A DNA stretch of 64,000 bases from Amoebophrya sp. A120 (Eukaryota; Sar; Dinophyceae; Syndiniales; Amoebophryaceae). Location: assembly GCA_905178155.1 (NCBI GenBank), contig CAJINV010000005.1, positions 3,531,902 through 3,595,901 of the forward strand, in the 5' to 3' direction. A program made the position numbers and the translations under genes. A model generated the notes under the pieces. It made no database searches. It was not told the DNA's origin and saw nothing but the letters and a program-made list of their open reading frames with translations. Every line of letters starts with the position of its first letter. Position 1 is the stretch's first letter. Shown here one piece after another: positions 11,942 through 24,094 of this stretch.

Positions 11942-13382
11942 CTAGCTTTGCTCGTGATCATCGAACCTCCCGCCCTCGCGCTCCGCCTGAATTGTCGCGT
12001 CGCCACCTGACTCGCCAGGGCTCGTTCCGGTCTCCTGTCCGGTCCCGGCGACCCCCGGCGCAGCGTTCGTCACCAGCACGCCGTCGTCCCTGGCGAATCC
12101 TTCGCCCACGGTGTCGTGGCCGTGGGCTAAACCGGCAGCGGGTCCGTCGATCCTCCCGGAAGTAGTCTCTTGATCGGGAATGGTCTTGCTACTGGATTTT
12201 CCCGCCATCGCGCCGCGGTCAAAACCTGGCTCCGCCGGGGAAGTTGTGTCCTTCTTCAGGTCACCGACGTCGGCCGTGTCGTGCTGTTTCTCGACAAAGG
12301 AGCTCCACCAAGACCAAGGTCTCAGCGCGTCAGCTCGGTAGAGGAGACGGTGCGCACTCCTGATAGTAAGGTCTATTTCAGGGGTGCTCTCGAGAAAACG
12401 ATGACAGTCGATTATGACGCAATTCGTCGCGGTTTTCAACTTCCTCGAGCCCCTGCCAGTGATGTATTCCACAATTTTGTTTCTGTGAATGGAAGTGGTC
12501 TGCTTCCTGTTTAATTGACGGTGATTCTTCTGGTGTATTGTAATCTGTCGATTTAACGTGTCGAGACTCTTTTCACATTTTTCCGACAGCTTGGTAGGGG
12601 GTGGCACTGGTTCAAGATCCGGCATTTCCGCATCGGTCTCCTCCGACGAGGACAAGGACGAGCCGCTCGACTTCGACGGGACGAACTCGCTCGTTATTTC
12701 GGTTTCGGTACTATCCTGTTCACGTTCACCTCCACATCCACAAAACAACGACTTGATTCTTTCCTGCCAAGATGAAGGCCGCAGTTCGAATTGCAAAAAA
12801 TCCGCGTGCGTGTCTTGCGCCGGCACTTTCGCGCTTCTCGGTTTCGCCGCGTCTTCCCGCTCCGTCTTCTTGCTGCTCTCACTATTCACCCCACCAACGT
12901 CGACTTCCAGGGAGGACGATGCGGCTCTTTCCATTTCGTCCGACCTGCGATTGCACCAGTCCTTCCGTTCCGCTTTGGAAATCTTCTTATCCCCGTTTTT
13001 GTCCGCTCCGCCACGCACCAGCGCCGTGTTCTGCAGGTCGAATATCATCCAAAGCAGGTCTGGCATCGGTGTCATGTCTTTGTTTTTGCCCAGATTGGAC
13101 ACGAATTGAGCAGTGATGGATGTCGAGTGTTCATACCCCCCGGGCAAGATGTGGTCTTGGTCTGGTTCCCCCTTCTGTTTGAACGCAAACGGCATCGGGT
13201 CCTGCAGGAACCACGCGGGGAGGGGAGGGGGGGGTAGTTGTCGACGCAGCTACCTTCATACCGGCTTGATCGCCCGCGAACGTAATATCCGGGGCCGCGT
13301 CACTGTGTTCCGTGCTGTGAAGGTGTTCCTCCGCAACGGCGACACTAGGCAGCACAAGAAAAGATTTGATGACGTGCCGCAT
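11942..13382 (-). CDS. EF-hand protein with signal peptide, 2 exons
   Basis: Exon 1 (13254-13382, 43 codons) starts with a signal-peptide-like segment (basic, then hydrophobic, then AVA). A 52-bp intron (13202-13253) has GTAGCT at its start, a long pyrimidine tract and TGCAG at its end. Exon 2 (11942-13201) continues in frame, giving 462 residues. Residues about 110-121 form a perfect 12-residue EF-hand calcium loop, DKNGDKKISKAE. The rest is polar, acidic and Ser-rich, with a Cys/Gly patch (CGCGG). One EF-hand suggests a secreted or lumenal calcium-binding protein of unknown role. Without splicing, the C-rich tract would look like a frameshift. Confidence 0.7.
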
Positions 13383-13710
13383 TGTTTTCTGCTACATGCA
13401 GCTTTTCAATTATCTTTAAAGAAAAAAAAGAGATCCAGTTTCTTTGAGTTTGTACTTGGCCAACAAGAAAGTTTGTCCGTTCCCGTTGACTACATGTACA
13501 TACGTGCCTGATGACTATCTTATATATTTATTGGTGGAAATGGTATCCACCTTAGGTGAAGGTGAAGGAAAACACAAAGGAGGAATAAGCACTGACTCTG
13601 AAGCAACAAGACCTCGGTCACTGCAGCTTCACACCTCCCCCTCGGCGACGCAACCAAGAATTTCAATATTCTATTTTTTCGTTTTTTCCAAAACACAATA
13701 CTCAATCATC
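13383..13710. other. Intergenic spacer
   Basis: AT-rich and upstream of the EF-hand gene. I see no feature in it. Confidence 0.4.
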
Positions 13711-14097
13711 ATTTTATGCAGTTACCGCAGACGGGCCACCCAATGGATGGCCGCTCGGTGGGAGCAGTCCCCCACCACGTCGTCGAGGCGCCCAGGGAGA
13801 TGGAGCACCTGACCCGCGATGGAAGACATGGACCTCTGTCACACCCCGTAAGAAAAGGGCGGCGCGAGGTCTTAGCGGCCCATCCGTAGTAACGCAACCA
13901 CCTTGAAACAACTGGGAGGGAGGGCGGGCGAAACAAATACCACCCCGAAATTCGGTGGGTTGTCCTGACTAATCTTCTCAAGTCCTGGCTACCGTACACT
14001 AAAGGGCTGAGGGCGGACACGGGCATAAAATACCGCCCGACCATCCTCAGCCTAGACTCACAGGCTCGCTAGCCTGCTGCTGCCCGGGCATACATTT
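13711..14097. repeat. Short derivative of a two-ended repeat element (copy 1)
   Basis: Its first 105 bp (13711-13815) are identical to 14094-14198, and its last about 166 bp (13933-14098) match 15056-15221. Only the core between them differs from copy 2. The two copies are head to tail and share the joint ATTTT. Confidence 0.75.
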
Positions 14098-15221
14098 TAT
14101 GCAGTTACCGCAGACGGGCCACCCAATGGATGGCCGCTCGGTGGGAGCAGTCCCCCACCACGTCGTCGAGGCGCCCAGGGAGATGGAGCACCTGACCCAC
14201 CGGCGGAGGCCGGATACGCCGAAGCATCCCAAAGAACCCGCTGTGGCGCTTGCGGCCAGTAGATGAATTTGGGAAACCGGTGCGCCCCATCGATGAAGGC
14301 GTAGCAACGAACGACGACGGGCTGAAAAGTGAGCCGATAGACTAAGACGCGGGCCTATCAGAAGGGTCCGCCAAATAGAACGAAAAACCGCGATCGCCCA
14401 GGCTTAGCATAGCCCCATTACAAACCAATCGGACGAGTCTCGGTCTCGCATAGCGATGGGAGGGGAAGTCCGGATATTTATCTCAAAGCAGATCCAACGA
14501 AGTCCAGCGCTCTAGTCAGGGAGAAAGTTCGCAAGGGTAACGGGTTCGAACCGCCAGTGCCAAACGACCCCTCCTCCCATCGCAAAGCGAGACCGACCGC
14601 CGTTCCTCGTCCCGAGGACAGAACGGCCAGACAACACCTATCCCGCATAGATAGCTGGCAACGAGACGTTTCCGACCTTCGGAGTCCAAAATTCCCGCAC
14701 AGCGGACCAAGCTAGACCTTCGGACAAGCGAAAGCCAGAACTTGCGAAAGGCGGAAGCCAAATTTCCCGACAAGCGGAAGCCAAAGTTCGAGGCTCCGAA
14801 AAAGCGGAAGCCAAAATTTCCGACAAGCGGAAGCCAAATTTTCCGACAAGCGGAAAGCCAAAATTTCCGACAAGCGGAAGCCAAAATTTCCGACAAGCGG
14901 AAGCCAAATCATCCGCAAAGCGGGCCAAACAATCATCCGCAAAGCGGGACTAACGATCATCCGCAAAGCGGGACTAACGATCATCCGCAAAGCGGGCCAA
15001 ACGAGACTTACTACCAACGGCAGGGGCGTTACTCCCTGGGAACAAGAGAAGGCGAACAAATACCACCCCGAAATTCGGTGGGTTGTCCTGACTAATCTTC
15101 TCAAGTCCTGGCTACCGTACACTAAAGGGCTGAGGGCGGACACGGGCATAAAATACCGCCCGACCATCCTCAGCCTAGACTCACAGGCTCGCTAGCCTGC
15201 TGCTGCCCGGGCATACATTTT
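14094..15221. repeat. Long derivative of the same repeat element (copy 2)
   Basis: It has the same head and tail as copy 1 but a core of about 860 bp that includes two minisatellites. No protein-coding signal of a transposase or reverse transcriptase is visible. It could be a pair of non-autonomous elements or a locally duplicated solo element. Confidence 0.7.
14735..15005. repeat. Minisatellites of 23-25 bp
   Basis: About seven copies of a unit containing AAGCGGAAGCCAAA.TTTCCGAC (14740-14910) are followed by about four copies containing ATCCGCAAAGCGGG (14908-15005). The two units share the AAGCGG core. Open frames here simply follow the repeat. Confidence 0.85.
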
Positions 15222-15600
15222 TTTGGCCTTACACAAAATCAGGAAGCAGCTGCAAATCGACACTGAGATTCACGATGAAGTTGTTCTGGAGCTTGTGGTC
15301 GTGGTAGGCAATCATCCAATCGGAAATCAGCACTACCTCCAAAAGCGAAAGACACAACTACACAAAGTTGTTCTTTCAGGTGAAAGTCCACCACTTGCAC
15401 TAGTGGTTTTTTCAAAGAACGGGCAGCTGCAGTCCAGTGATTCCACTTCTAGGCTCTTCGGTGTCGAGTCTATTTCCGCAATCACTGAGGAGCAGTGGAA
15501 GTCGTACCTACTTCTAGTGCCGAAGATTGGTGATTACTGGGTCAGCAACATTGTAAGTAATTTTTGTAGCGGTGTCGCTTATTCTTTCGTCAAATCATAA
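15222..15600 (+). CDS. Possible plus-strand exon or remnant
   Basis: A plus-strand frame stays open from the repeat boundary to 15600 (about 125 residues). It contains a strong acceptor-like site before 15380 (TTCTTTCAG) and a consensus donor at 15553 (CATT, then GTAAGTAATT). No family is recognised. It begins exactly where the repeat element ends, so an upstream part may have been displaced. It would be the only plus-strand gene in the region, so I treat it as doubtful. Confidence 0.25.
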
Positions 15601-15910
15601 TGCTACATCGGAGCAGGGCCCCCACCTGCACCTAGTGCCGGCATGCATAAGACTACAACCATGCATGCATTATCGAGATATTCATCAAAAAGAGCGGTCG
15701 TGATTCAAAAACTTTTGCGAGAGTCGTAGGTCGTTATCAGTGCGCCGTGAAAAAAATCATTGGATATCAAGCATCTTGGTCTCCATCTTCTCTATTTGAA
15801 AAAGCTAAAGCTATTGAATACGTTGAAAGTAGAGCATCGTTAAGAGTAGAGGGTATGTCGTGCTGGGTTTTGATTGTACCACTATGGTAGTTCTTTTAAT
15901 ATTATCGCAG

Positions 15911-16570
15911 TCAATTATATAAGGAATTTCCGGCCGCGATTTGCGAGCAATGCGAGCAATGCGACAGCGATCCGAGGTCTTGCGAGTTGCGAGCGCGCAG
16001 ATCTGTCGCAAGTGTTGCGAGTCGTTCTCGCAAGTTCGTCTGCGAGTGCCCACGCTCGAATCCTAGTTGGGCGCCATAGTAAGTCCTAATCCTATATAAC
16101 GAAGCTACCTAGTATCTCGGTCGGGGTGGGTGCCGGCAGGTGATGGTGAAAAGATGTCCTCCAACAAGATGCGCCGCAAGTGCGCCGAAACATCAAACAC
16201 ACACCCACACCGGCGTCGTTTCTGAACCTACTTCGCTAGACCTAGCGCGGGCCCCGCGACGGCAGCCTTCCATCATGGCTTCTTTTTTGTTCCCCGAGAA
16301 AAATCTAAAACCTAAACACTGCGCTCCTGGGTAAGAGAGCGAAGCCGCCACTACAACAACCCCAGGGCAGGATAACCAGTTTTGTACTTGCAGGCCAGTG
16401 CGCCGCCGTGTAGTTCGCGAATCGCGACGGTATGGCGGGGATTTCATTGCTGCGCGCCTGACTGCTGGCAGACCCTCGCGATTTGCGAGCAATGCGGGCA
16501 ATGCGAGCAATGCGACAAGCCGCGACCGGTTTGCGACTCAATGCGAGTCGCATTGCTTATATAAATCTCT
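15911..16570. mobile_element. Small inverted-repeat element with TGCGAGCAA repeats
   Basis: The left end contains TTATATAAG, and the right end carries the matching complement. Both flanks hold runs of GCGAGCAAT. Just inside the right end is the near-palindrome CAATGCGAGTCGCATTG (16539-16555), the counterpart of the hairpin in the element at 10832-11758. The two therefore seem to be relatives. The interior has no clear gene. Confidence 0.55.
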
Positions 16571-16670
16571 GTTATCGTGTGCAGAAAAAGAACACTTCTG
16601 CATCCTGATAATCAGTGTCCTCACGCCGTCCTCCAATCTCAGCGGCCATAATTTTTCCCCGCCAGGTAGC

Positions 16671-19600
16671 TTACATGGTGACCAGCCGGACCTGTTCCAC
16701 CACCTGGGAGACGATGTACGGCAAAATTCCCTCCGTCGCCCGGACCTCAATCTGCGTCAGCGGTTTTCCACGCGAGAAGAAGATCGATTCCACGCTTCCC
16801 AAGCCCTTGACTCGCTGTCGCAAGTCCAGGAGAAAAAAGTTTTCGTCCATTTCCTGTTTCGTGTCGTCCAGCGCGACAATGCCCTGCGTCGAGAAAAACT
16901 CCGGGATATCCGGGATTTTCACGAGACAGGTCAGCTGCTCCGCGATCGGAATGTCCGGCACCATGGTAAACGGTCGCGGGTTGTGTGTCGCGATGTAGGC
17001 CCGGGGCGGCGGCCCGACTGCACCGCCTCCCATGGAGTCCCGGGTCGTGTTTCCGCGTTGCTTTTCCCGCTCGCGATCCACATTACGAGCGCCACGATCC
17101 CCCGCGCGGGGCTTGGAGGTGTGGTCGCGGGTCTTGCCAGCTTATGACATGCGCAAAAGTACTTCTAGGCACCTCACTGGCGGCGCATGCGCAAGCTACA
17201 GCTTCAGCTCCTTCATCTTTACGAAGATATCGAAGTTCTTTGCGGTGTCTCACCATCAGAAGTGCGAGCTGCGAAGGGCTATGTACTATGTATCACTATG
17301 CAACATTAGCATGACATACGTCAGCACAGAATAAAAGTTTGCCGAAATAACTTGTCATGCATATTTCTGTAAGCGTAGTATAAAACTTTTGCAAGTCATA
17401 GGCCACGATGCGAAATCTCGTCGTCCTGTCGGTCGGCAGTGGTCGTCTTCGAATCTTGATTACGACGGGAGAAGCTATGGATTGCAAAAGTGTCTGGGTC
17501 TGGAAAGATGCAAGTTTTGTCATGCAGGTTTTCCATGACCCATAAGGTCTGGAATGCGGGAGCTAGCATGACACATTCTGTGAGGTCGTTATCATGCCTA
17601 CTCTGCATGAGAAACTCCCTCTCCACTCCTCGTCGATAGAAAGTGGACAGCCTTTGGCACTTATGCAACACAGATTTCTGTATGATTCAGATCTAGCATG
17701 ACAAGTTGCAATCTTCCAGACCCAGACATATTTGCAATGCGTAGAAGCGGTTCTCTTGCGATTCCTCGTTGGTCTGTTGTGGTTGGTTGTTGCCATCATT
17801 CTTGTCACGACTTTTGATGCAGCTCTTGTTCCTGTTTCTAGAAGCAGAGATAGAGCGGCCAGAGCGAGACGAATCTGCGCGACTGTTGTTTCTGCTTTTG
17901 ATGTCAACACTACCACGCTCGCTTTTTGCGTCTTCATCGCTTTGATGTTCGTGTTCCCGACTTTTATGGAAGAACGGATTGCGTCGCGACGAATCCTTGG
18001 TGTTTTGATTCAACAGACGTTCTCTCTCTTCCTTCAGTCTCTTCATGGCAGCCAATCTACCCTCCCCACGAAACTCGCTGCAACTGCGACTGCCGTCGGA
18101 TTTTTCGCTGTCGGTTTGTATATTGTCGAGAAAAGCCCGAATTTTTTTCGGCTTCACCGGCCGCGGCTTGCGACTCTGGTCGTCGATCTTCCCCGGTGTA
18201 ATATCAGTCGTAGCAGCCGCCGCTCCTGCAGCTTTGGTCCCCCCCGTTGCGGCAGGGTCAGAAGTTTTCAGTAGTGTCTTTGTGTGCAAATCTTGTTGAC
18301 GACTAGAGGTCCTCTCATCATCATGCTGAGGTATTTGTTTATCGTTTCTATTCTGTCGTTTTTGTTGATGATGCCTGTCAGTTGTACTAGTTCTGGCAGT
18401 AGTCTTCATCTCATTGGTAGTTGCAGCTGATGTAGCAGTAGTGGATTTCAAGAATTTGACGTCATTTTCTTGATCAGACGTAGTAGTTACCTTGTTGTGC
18501 TGTTCCTCTCGTTATCAAATGCAAATATGTCTGGGTCTGGAAGATTGCGCAAGTTTGTCATGCATGTTTTGGATCACTCAGATGCTCTGGAATGCGCGCA
18601 GCAGCATTACAAGTTTTCTTCGGGTGGCTTGATGCTTATCCTGCATGAGAAACTCGCTATTTGCGTAGCAAAAAGTTGACAGCTTTTGGCGTTCACGCAA
18701 CACAAATTATTGTGTAATCCAGAGTTTGCATGACAAGTTCGGATCCTTCCAGACCCAGACATTTTTGCAATGCATACCCGCCCGCGACGGTCGTCTCGCT
18801 CGCGGTCCCGGCGACGATCGTCCTCACGGTCACGCTCTCCTCGACCACCACGGTCACGATCTTCTTCCCGGTCACGATCCTTTCCCTTCCCCTTCTCGCC
18901 GCCAGACACCGCCGGAGGACCCGCGTTTTCGTAACCCCGGTTTGCCTTGTCCTCTTTTGCTTCGTCCATCTGTCTCCGCCGCTGCTCCGACTGCGACCGG
19001 TCGTCGTAAAACACTTGAAAGACGTCGTTCAATAAGTTCACCACTTTCATCACGTCGGTCAGCTTGCCTGTCAGTTCCAGCTATGCACTGCAAAAGTATC
19101 GCACTCGTAGTATCAATCGCAGTCAAGGCGCATTACAAGAACAAATCTACTTCTCGAAGTAAATCCGCATCACACATTTCATGTCTCACGCTGCGGAAAA
19201 AAAAAATTGTCATGCGATTTCTACCAGTGCGACCCTTTTGCAAGAATGCATACCAGCTCCGCGTCGAACTGTTGCTGTACCGGCTTGCTGTCGATCTGCA
19301 CGTCCACTCTGTAGTGTTTCCGCAGGTGCTGGATCCGCGCGCCTTTCGTACCAACGACCAAAGCCATCAATTTCGTGGGGGCCAGGAAAATACACTTGTA
19401 CTGATCACGATCGGTCTCCGGGAAGACGAGCTTCATCACGTTCTTCATCGCCAAAGCGCACTGGTCAATCGCGTGGTCGTACCCCGCGAGCTGGATCATT
19501 TTCATTTCAGAACCATGTTAGCTGCACCAGTAGAAGATGGAGGGTCCTCTGCATCGTAAATCCATCGAAATCAGCGTGTACGAGAACGCATCACAAAGTA

Positions 19601-20086
19601 AAGATAATACGGAAGATCTTGTGGAGGTCCTTCTTCTCATGCACAACGATCTGCAAGATGAACACAACCACAAGCCATCAATACCTGCAGCCTTGGCGAA
19701 ATACTGACAATGTGATCCGTACAGTTATCTCCACTCGTGAACGGTTTCGCCGACACGTTGAGAAAGACCCCGCAATTGGTGCCAATCTCCCGCACATTCG
19801 ACCCGGCGACGCCGATGATCGCTTTTTGCGCGGAGTAGGGCACGAGAACGCGCAGCGAGTTCGCCCGTCCCTGGGCAAATTTCGGGTCGTAGTTGTCTTC
19901 CATCCCCGGGCCCTTGCCCTTCCCACGGGCCCCTTTCGGCCCGTCGCGATCGAAGTGACCACCTTTGTACATCCCGCGGTCACGCGAACGGCCCCGACGG
20001 GCATCGCGGCTGTCGCGACGGCGCGGGGGTCCATCTTTTCCGCGACGGGGGGAGCGATCCCGACGGCCGCGCGAATCCCCTCCCAT
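16671..20086 (-). CDS. Two-KH-domain RNA-binding protein, 6 exons
   Basis: Exons are 19685-20086, 19254-19490, 18778-19080, 17744-18505, 17402-17470 and 16671-17135; together they make 745 residues in one frame. The N-terminus is Arg/Gly/Asp-rich. KH1 spans residues about 78-131 with the GxxG loop GVAG (92-95). KH2 follows with GTKG (181-184). After KH2 come an Arg/Asp/Glu-rich linker, a Ser/Arg/Lys-rich segment and a C-terminal segment of about 155 residues that I do not recognise. KH domains bind single-stranded RNA or DNA; RS/RD-rich tails are common in splicing and mRNP factors, so an RNA-processing role is likely but inferred. One intron is ordinary GT-AG (19491-19684); four others are introner elements. 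The junction at 18506-18777 is the least certain, because simple duplicate removal would give a stop there. Confidence 0.75.
17143..17400. mobile_element. Introner element, family B-like (KH gene)
   Basis: The ends TATGACATGCGCAAAAGT and its near-complement (ACTTTTGCAAGTCATA) face each other over 258 bp. The flanks share only about GCCA. Joining GGC to AAG across it keeps the KH-gene frame. Confidence 0.7.
17476..17743. mobile_element. Introner element, family A1 (KH gene)
   Basis: 268 bp, with terminal repeats that include TGTCTGGGTCTGG and its complement. A perfect 5-bp duplication GAAGC is at 17471-17475 and 17744-17748. Excision of the element plus one copy restores the frame (NRF joined to SRR). 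The donor side is CT rather than GT, so the splice must be non-canonical. Confidence 0.88.
18513..18776. mobile_element. Introner element, family A1 (KH gene)
   Basis: 264 bp, in the same orientation as the copy at 17476. The flanking 5-mers CTCGT and CCCGC differ by two transitions. A GT-AG solution exists if the acceptor is 6 bp beyond the element. Confidence 0.8.
19082..19252. mobile_element. Introner element, family B (KH gene)
   Basis: 171 bp, ends TATGCACTGCAAAAGTATCG and complement, with perfect duplication CCAGC on both sides. On the gene strand the duplicate is GCTGG. Its last G plus the element's first T makes GT, and the element's last A plus the duplicate's first G makes AG. The intron is therefore a canonical GT-AG intron created by insertion. 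Confidence 0.88.
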
Positions 20087-21294
20087 TGCTTCAGCGGTTC
20101 GTCTGATAAAATAGGTTGATACGCTTTTACCTTTACGTATGATGTTGCTCGCCACAATGCAAGCGTAAGAGAACAAAGAAATGACAAAATAATAAATTCA
20201 AATAACTACGGGTGTAGAAAACTATTGATGGCGTGGTCGTTACTATTTCAAAATTCCTAGTAGTTCCAGTTTCTTGTGCTCCCTCATTTAGATTTACAGA
20301 AGGTGGGAATGCCGTTCTTTATTGTGTAACTCCTCAGGTCGAAGAAGATGAAGATGAAGATGTTGCCAGGCAATGCGGTTCCTGTTTTTCGAAGAGTTGG
20401 AAGAAAGGAAACGCGCAGTTAATCAATCCAGCTAGAACAGCAATCGTACGAGGGCACCAGATCGAAAATGATCGCCAAAATCACGGCTCGTCTTCACGAG
20501 ATAAATGAAAATGTGATTCATCCAATGCGCAGCAGCTCTAACTTTATCGCGCCGGAAATGGAAACTTACAAAGACGCAATGGATCATCCTCTTCGCATTC
20601 GCGTTTTGACAAGGATCTTCATGGCGTAGGTCTCGCATACACTGTTCGCGGCTCGCTGATAAAGATGTTGAAAAAAAACGCTGACTTTCAGGTGTTGCTC
20701 CTTGTATCGCTCTTTTCGGAAAGACGGAGTAACATGATTGGCCTCCGACAATAAAAAAAAATCACATTGCAACAACATGCGCGCTACTAGCTGCACTAGT
20801 AGAAGCAGGCTCTTTAGCTTGTTCAGATCAGCGACCACCTGAATCTCAGTCACTTCACAATAATCCTCGATCAAGAGCAGGTGCACGGGATGGCATGAAG
20901 GAGAAGGAGGGCCTTCCAGATCAAGGGGATCGGTTTTGCTGCACAATGGAGCAACTTTTTTTTGAACACAAAGAAACCATGACACTGTGACTATTATAGC
21001 ACCAGCAACTTCCACAACTGCTTGTGAAGATTCGTCGTGAGATGTTTTTTGAAGAACCAAAATCTTTAAGTGACAGATTTTGGTTTACTTTCAACAGTTC
21101 TTCATCAGTGACTTCCAGGCTTTAGGAGGTCGTGTCGTCCGGCCTTCATAGCGTCGGGAATTGGCCGCGTTCTTCTTGCTGCAGTTTTAGTATTTTATTC
21201 AGGACGAGCACCCGCACATCAAAACATCATGGTTATTGCAGACACAGCATATCGATGAAGCTAAGGCAAAAAACAATTGCAGCCTGCCTCTACT
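20087..21294. other. Spacer between KH and CS genes
   Basis: This holds the 5' flank of the KH gene and the 3' flank of the CS gene. Minus-strand open frames at 20432-20638 and 20584-21060 show no domain or coding style I can support. Confidence 0.4.
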
Positions 21295-22507
21295 TCACTG
21301 TCCCCAGCCAGTGTGCTTATTCATCTTTTTCTCCAACAGCTGTGGCCACGGTTCCTGGTCATTTTCCTTTATTAATTTGAACACCAGTCTGCACTTGTCG
21401 CTGGAAACTTTGTAGCTGTTTTTGTCCGGAAGGATCTTCGCGTGGAATGGCTGATCCCGGACGAGAAAGCGGTAGATCGTGTTCTGCGCTTCCACCAGCA
21501 CGTTGAGCTCCATTCCAAGCCCGTCTTCTTGGTAGGTTACCTTTAGAAGTAGGTCGGTTTTTTATTTGAGTGCTGTGCAGAAAAAATTCATAGGGTTGTT
21601 CCTTATCCTTCACATAGCCTGTAAATATCAAGATCAACTCGGACAGCATGCAGAGTATTAATGTCATTCACCATGGTCTTCCGTGCGGACACTATGGAAG
21701 GCTGTCACACCGTGGCAGATGATACACGATGGCACCACCTAGACATAGAGCAACGGAAAGCATAGATATCCCGAATCGATATAGCGAGTGGAAGAGAAAC
21801 TACAAATACACAAAGAGCTCGACTTCATTTATAAAAGTCTTGTACCGTCACAGTCCCCTGCTTCAGGATCTCCGGATCCTCGAAGTCTACGTGGAGTTTC
21901 ACGTTCTTATTCCCGTCTTCAAACATGTATTTTTCCACTTTTTTTATCCTTCTTACCGGCTCGCTCTCGTCCCTCGCGGCGGCTAGTCTCGGAAAATACC
22001 GCTCGTCCTTCTCATCCAATTTTTCCGGGTTGCCGTATCCTGAGGAAAAACGTCCCCACACCAGAGTCAAGATGGGGAAACCGCTAGACAAATCGGCTAG
22101 CTTTGGTTGTTTCGCATGACAAATTTGTCTTCGTATTGTAATGCTGTTTAGGTAGTTCAGCAGCATCACAGATCTACCATATGTTGCTGATTATAGCATC
22201 ACAAATTCCAAAACACGACTAGCAAATGCTTCTCATGGGGCTCCGCAACAGAAATTTTTTTGGCATGCACATTTGCATGACAGCTCTGGGAGGGTGGTGA
22301 CGTTCTTACACAGGATATGCCGTCCGGATTACACAGGTTCTTCCCCTCCAACTTTTTCGCTTGGGACAAGTCCTCCCGCGGCCGGTTGTGCGCGTGGTAG
22401 TAACTCAGATCCTTCTTTTCCTGCAACGACTGCTCAATCGCGCGCTTCTGCTCTTCGGTCTGTTGTTCCGCGGGAGCAGGAGGCGATGTCGCAGGCGATT
22501 CGGTCAT
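21295..22507 (-). CDS. CS-domain (CacyBP/p23-like) protein, 3 exons
   Basis: Exons are 22310-22507, 21838-22100 and 21295-21526, giving 230 residues. The start ATG at 22507 precedes an acidic helical region. Residues about 120-225 resemble a CS domain: a segment containing NVKLHVDFED, then LNVLVEAQNTIYRFLVRD, then ILPDKNSYKVSSDKC, and finally a short EPWPQL motif near the end. CS domains are beta-sandwich modules found in p23, SGT1, NUDC and CacyBP/SIP, usually acting as Hsp90 co-chaperones or scaffold adaptors. Intron 1 (22101-22309) is GT-AG with donor GTAAGA. Intron 2 is an insertion with a 5-bp duplication (21532-21837). The exact member of the family is not resolved. Confidence 0.72.
21532..21837. 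mobile_element. Possible old introner element (CS gene)
   Basis: 306 bp lie between two copies of TCTTG (21527-21531 and 21838-21842). Removing the insert plus one copy joins the CS-domain codons in frame. Its ends are not the usual TAT...ATA type, so it may be an older or distinct family. Confidence 0.55.
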
Positions 22508-24094
22508 TTTGAATGCAGCTTGGTGCGTGTAGTACAAAATTTGCGATACGATTCGATAGCTAAATGGAGGTCGTGGTGAATATGAGTTATTAAAAATCGC
22601 GTCAGGTGGTGTGGTGCGCAATGAGAAATCGTGTGGTTGACCACGCGTCAGTAGAAGTGGACCAAGCAGCGAGCTACAATCTGCAGAAGTCTTCAAAAAT
22701 AATATCAGAAAAAGTGGAACTTTGTACGTAGTTTGATTACTTTTCCTTTGATGCGTCGATGAATCTGCAGATCATTCTCATGTCACATGGTTTAATTGTT
22801 GTTCGCTGTGATGAAGAAAAAAAATCAGGCGCACATCAACTAGGGAACATTTTTACCATGATACCGCCCGCCCGCTGCGACCAGCCGCTTGGCTATGTTA
22901 AGAAGACAGAGAAAATTATCCCTGCAACTTCTGGAAGCAGGAGCCGACAGGTAGAAATAAGATCTCGTCACCGCAGACAGTGGCTGGTGTGCACGACACT
23001 TTTCTGACTCACTCATAGTTTTGTTTATCTTCATCGCAGACGGCGCAGAGGCAGACTCGCAACCAGTGTCAGCTACCACCACAAGCCAGAGCAACTTCCG
23101 AATCTTCATCTGCCCGGTCGTTTCGTTGGTCTTAGTATCCACTTTTCCACTGCCTGACGGTGACTTTTTCGAATAGAACCTTATATTTGTTGAAATGCAT
23201 TTTTCACTAGTGAAAATGGTTTTCATTTTTTTCTATTTCACAGACATAAATAATTTCAGTCCATCTTCTCGAAGGGAAATGATAGAGATTTTTGCAGCTG
23301 AACGAGACAATTTTATTTCAGAAGTGCATTTACATTTGGCACGAGAACAGAGCTATTGGAAAAATTATGAGATGCAGACGATAAAAGAAGAGATTTAAGA
23401 GTATCACTTTATCGCTGCAATAAAGCTCAATGGAAGTTTTACATTTGGCAGAATGAATTTCGCAAACTCTATTTCAAACGAGATGACGAGCAGGTACAAA
23501 ATCATTGTGATTTCCTAGTGCAAAATTGGGCTTGTCACTGCAGAAATCAGAAAATGAAATCCAAATCGACTCGAGCCATATGAAGAATGGACTCTGAAAC
23601 TTTAAGGAGGATATTAGATGAGTGCGAGTTGGAAATGAAGCCAGTAAGGCTCCTAAAAGCTCCACTCCACACACGGCACTGAATCAATCTAAAAGCTGTT
23701 CTAGAAACACATAAACAGTACAGCACGCTCCAAGGATAAAGTAAGTTTGTCTTATTAACAAAGCGGTAGTTAGTTCATCGTATTGACAAAACAAATGTTT
23801 GTGTTATCAATACTTTCGCCTCACAAGAAGAAGTTTGTAGGAGTGCTACAGAGTCGCGTCATCGAGGAGATTACAGGGCGCGGCATCACAATCAATATTC
23901 TCAAGGGTCGTCATGTCAACATATCAAGTAGTGCAGGGAGGAAAGAAAAAATTCTCAAAACGATGGGCTGCTGCTGCAAGTGCAACTATAGTGAAAATAA
24001 GATGTTTTCGATAGCAGTTGCGGCATGTGAACGAGGCCATGTAGGTCGAGGGAAGAGGCTCGAGGGAAAAAAAGGACAACCACTCCTGCTGACT
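22508..24094. other. Intergenic, AT-rich
   Basis: A minus-strand frame at 22840-23226 contains a short hydrophobic stretch after an internal Met (KIRKLLWLVVV), but the rest is not protein-like. No repeat is seen. Confidence 0.35.

Noticed and set aside
14540-14560. tRNA B-box-like GGTTCGAACC as evidence of a tRNA or SINE
   Set aside because: No matching A box or cloverleaf could be built around it on either strand.
22840-23226. Minus-strand frame as a small secreted protein
   Set aside because: There is only a short hydrophobic run after an internal Met, and the remaining sequence is not protein-like.
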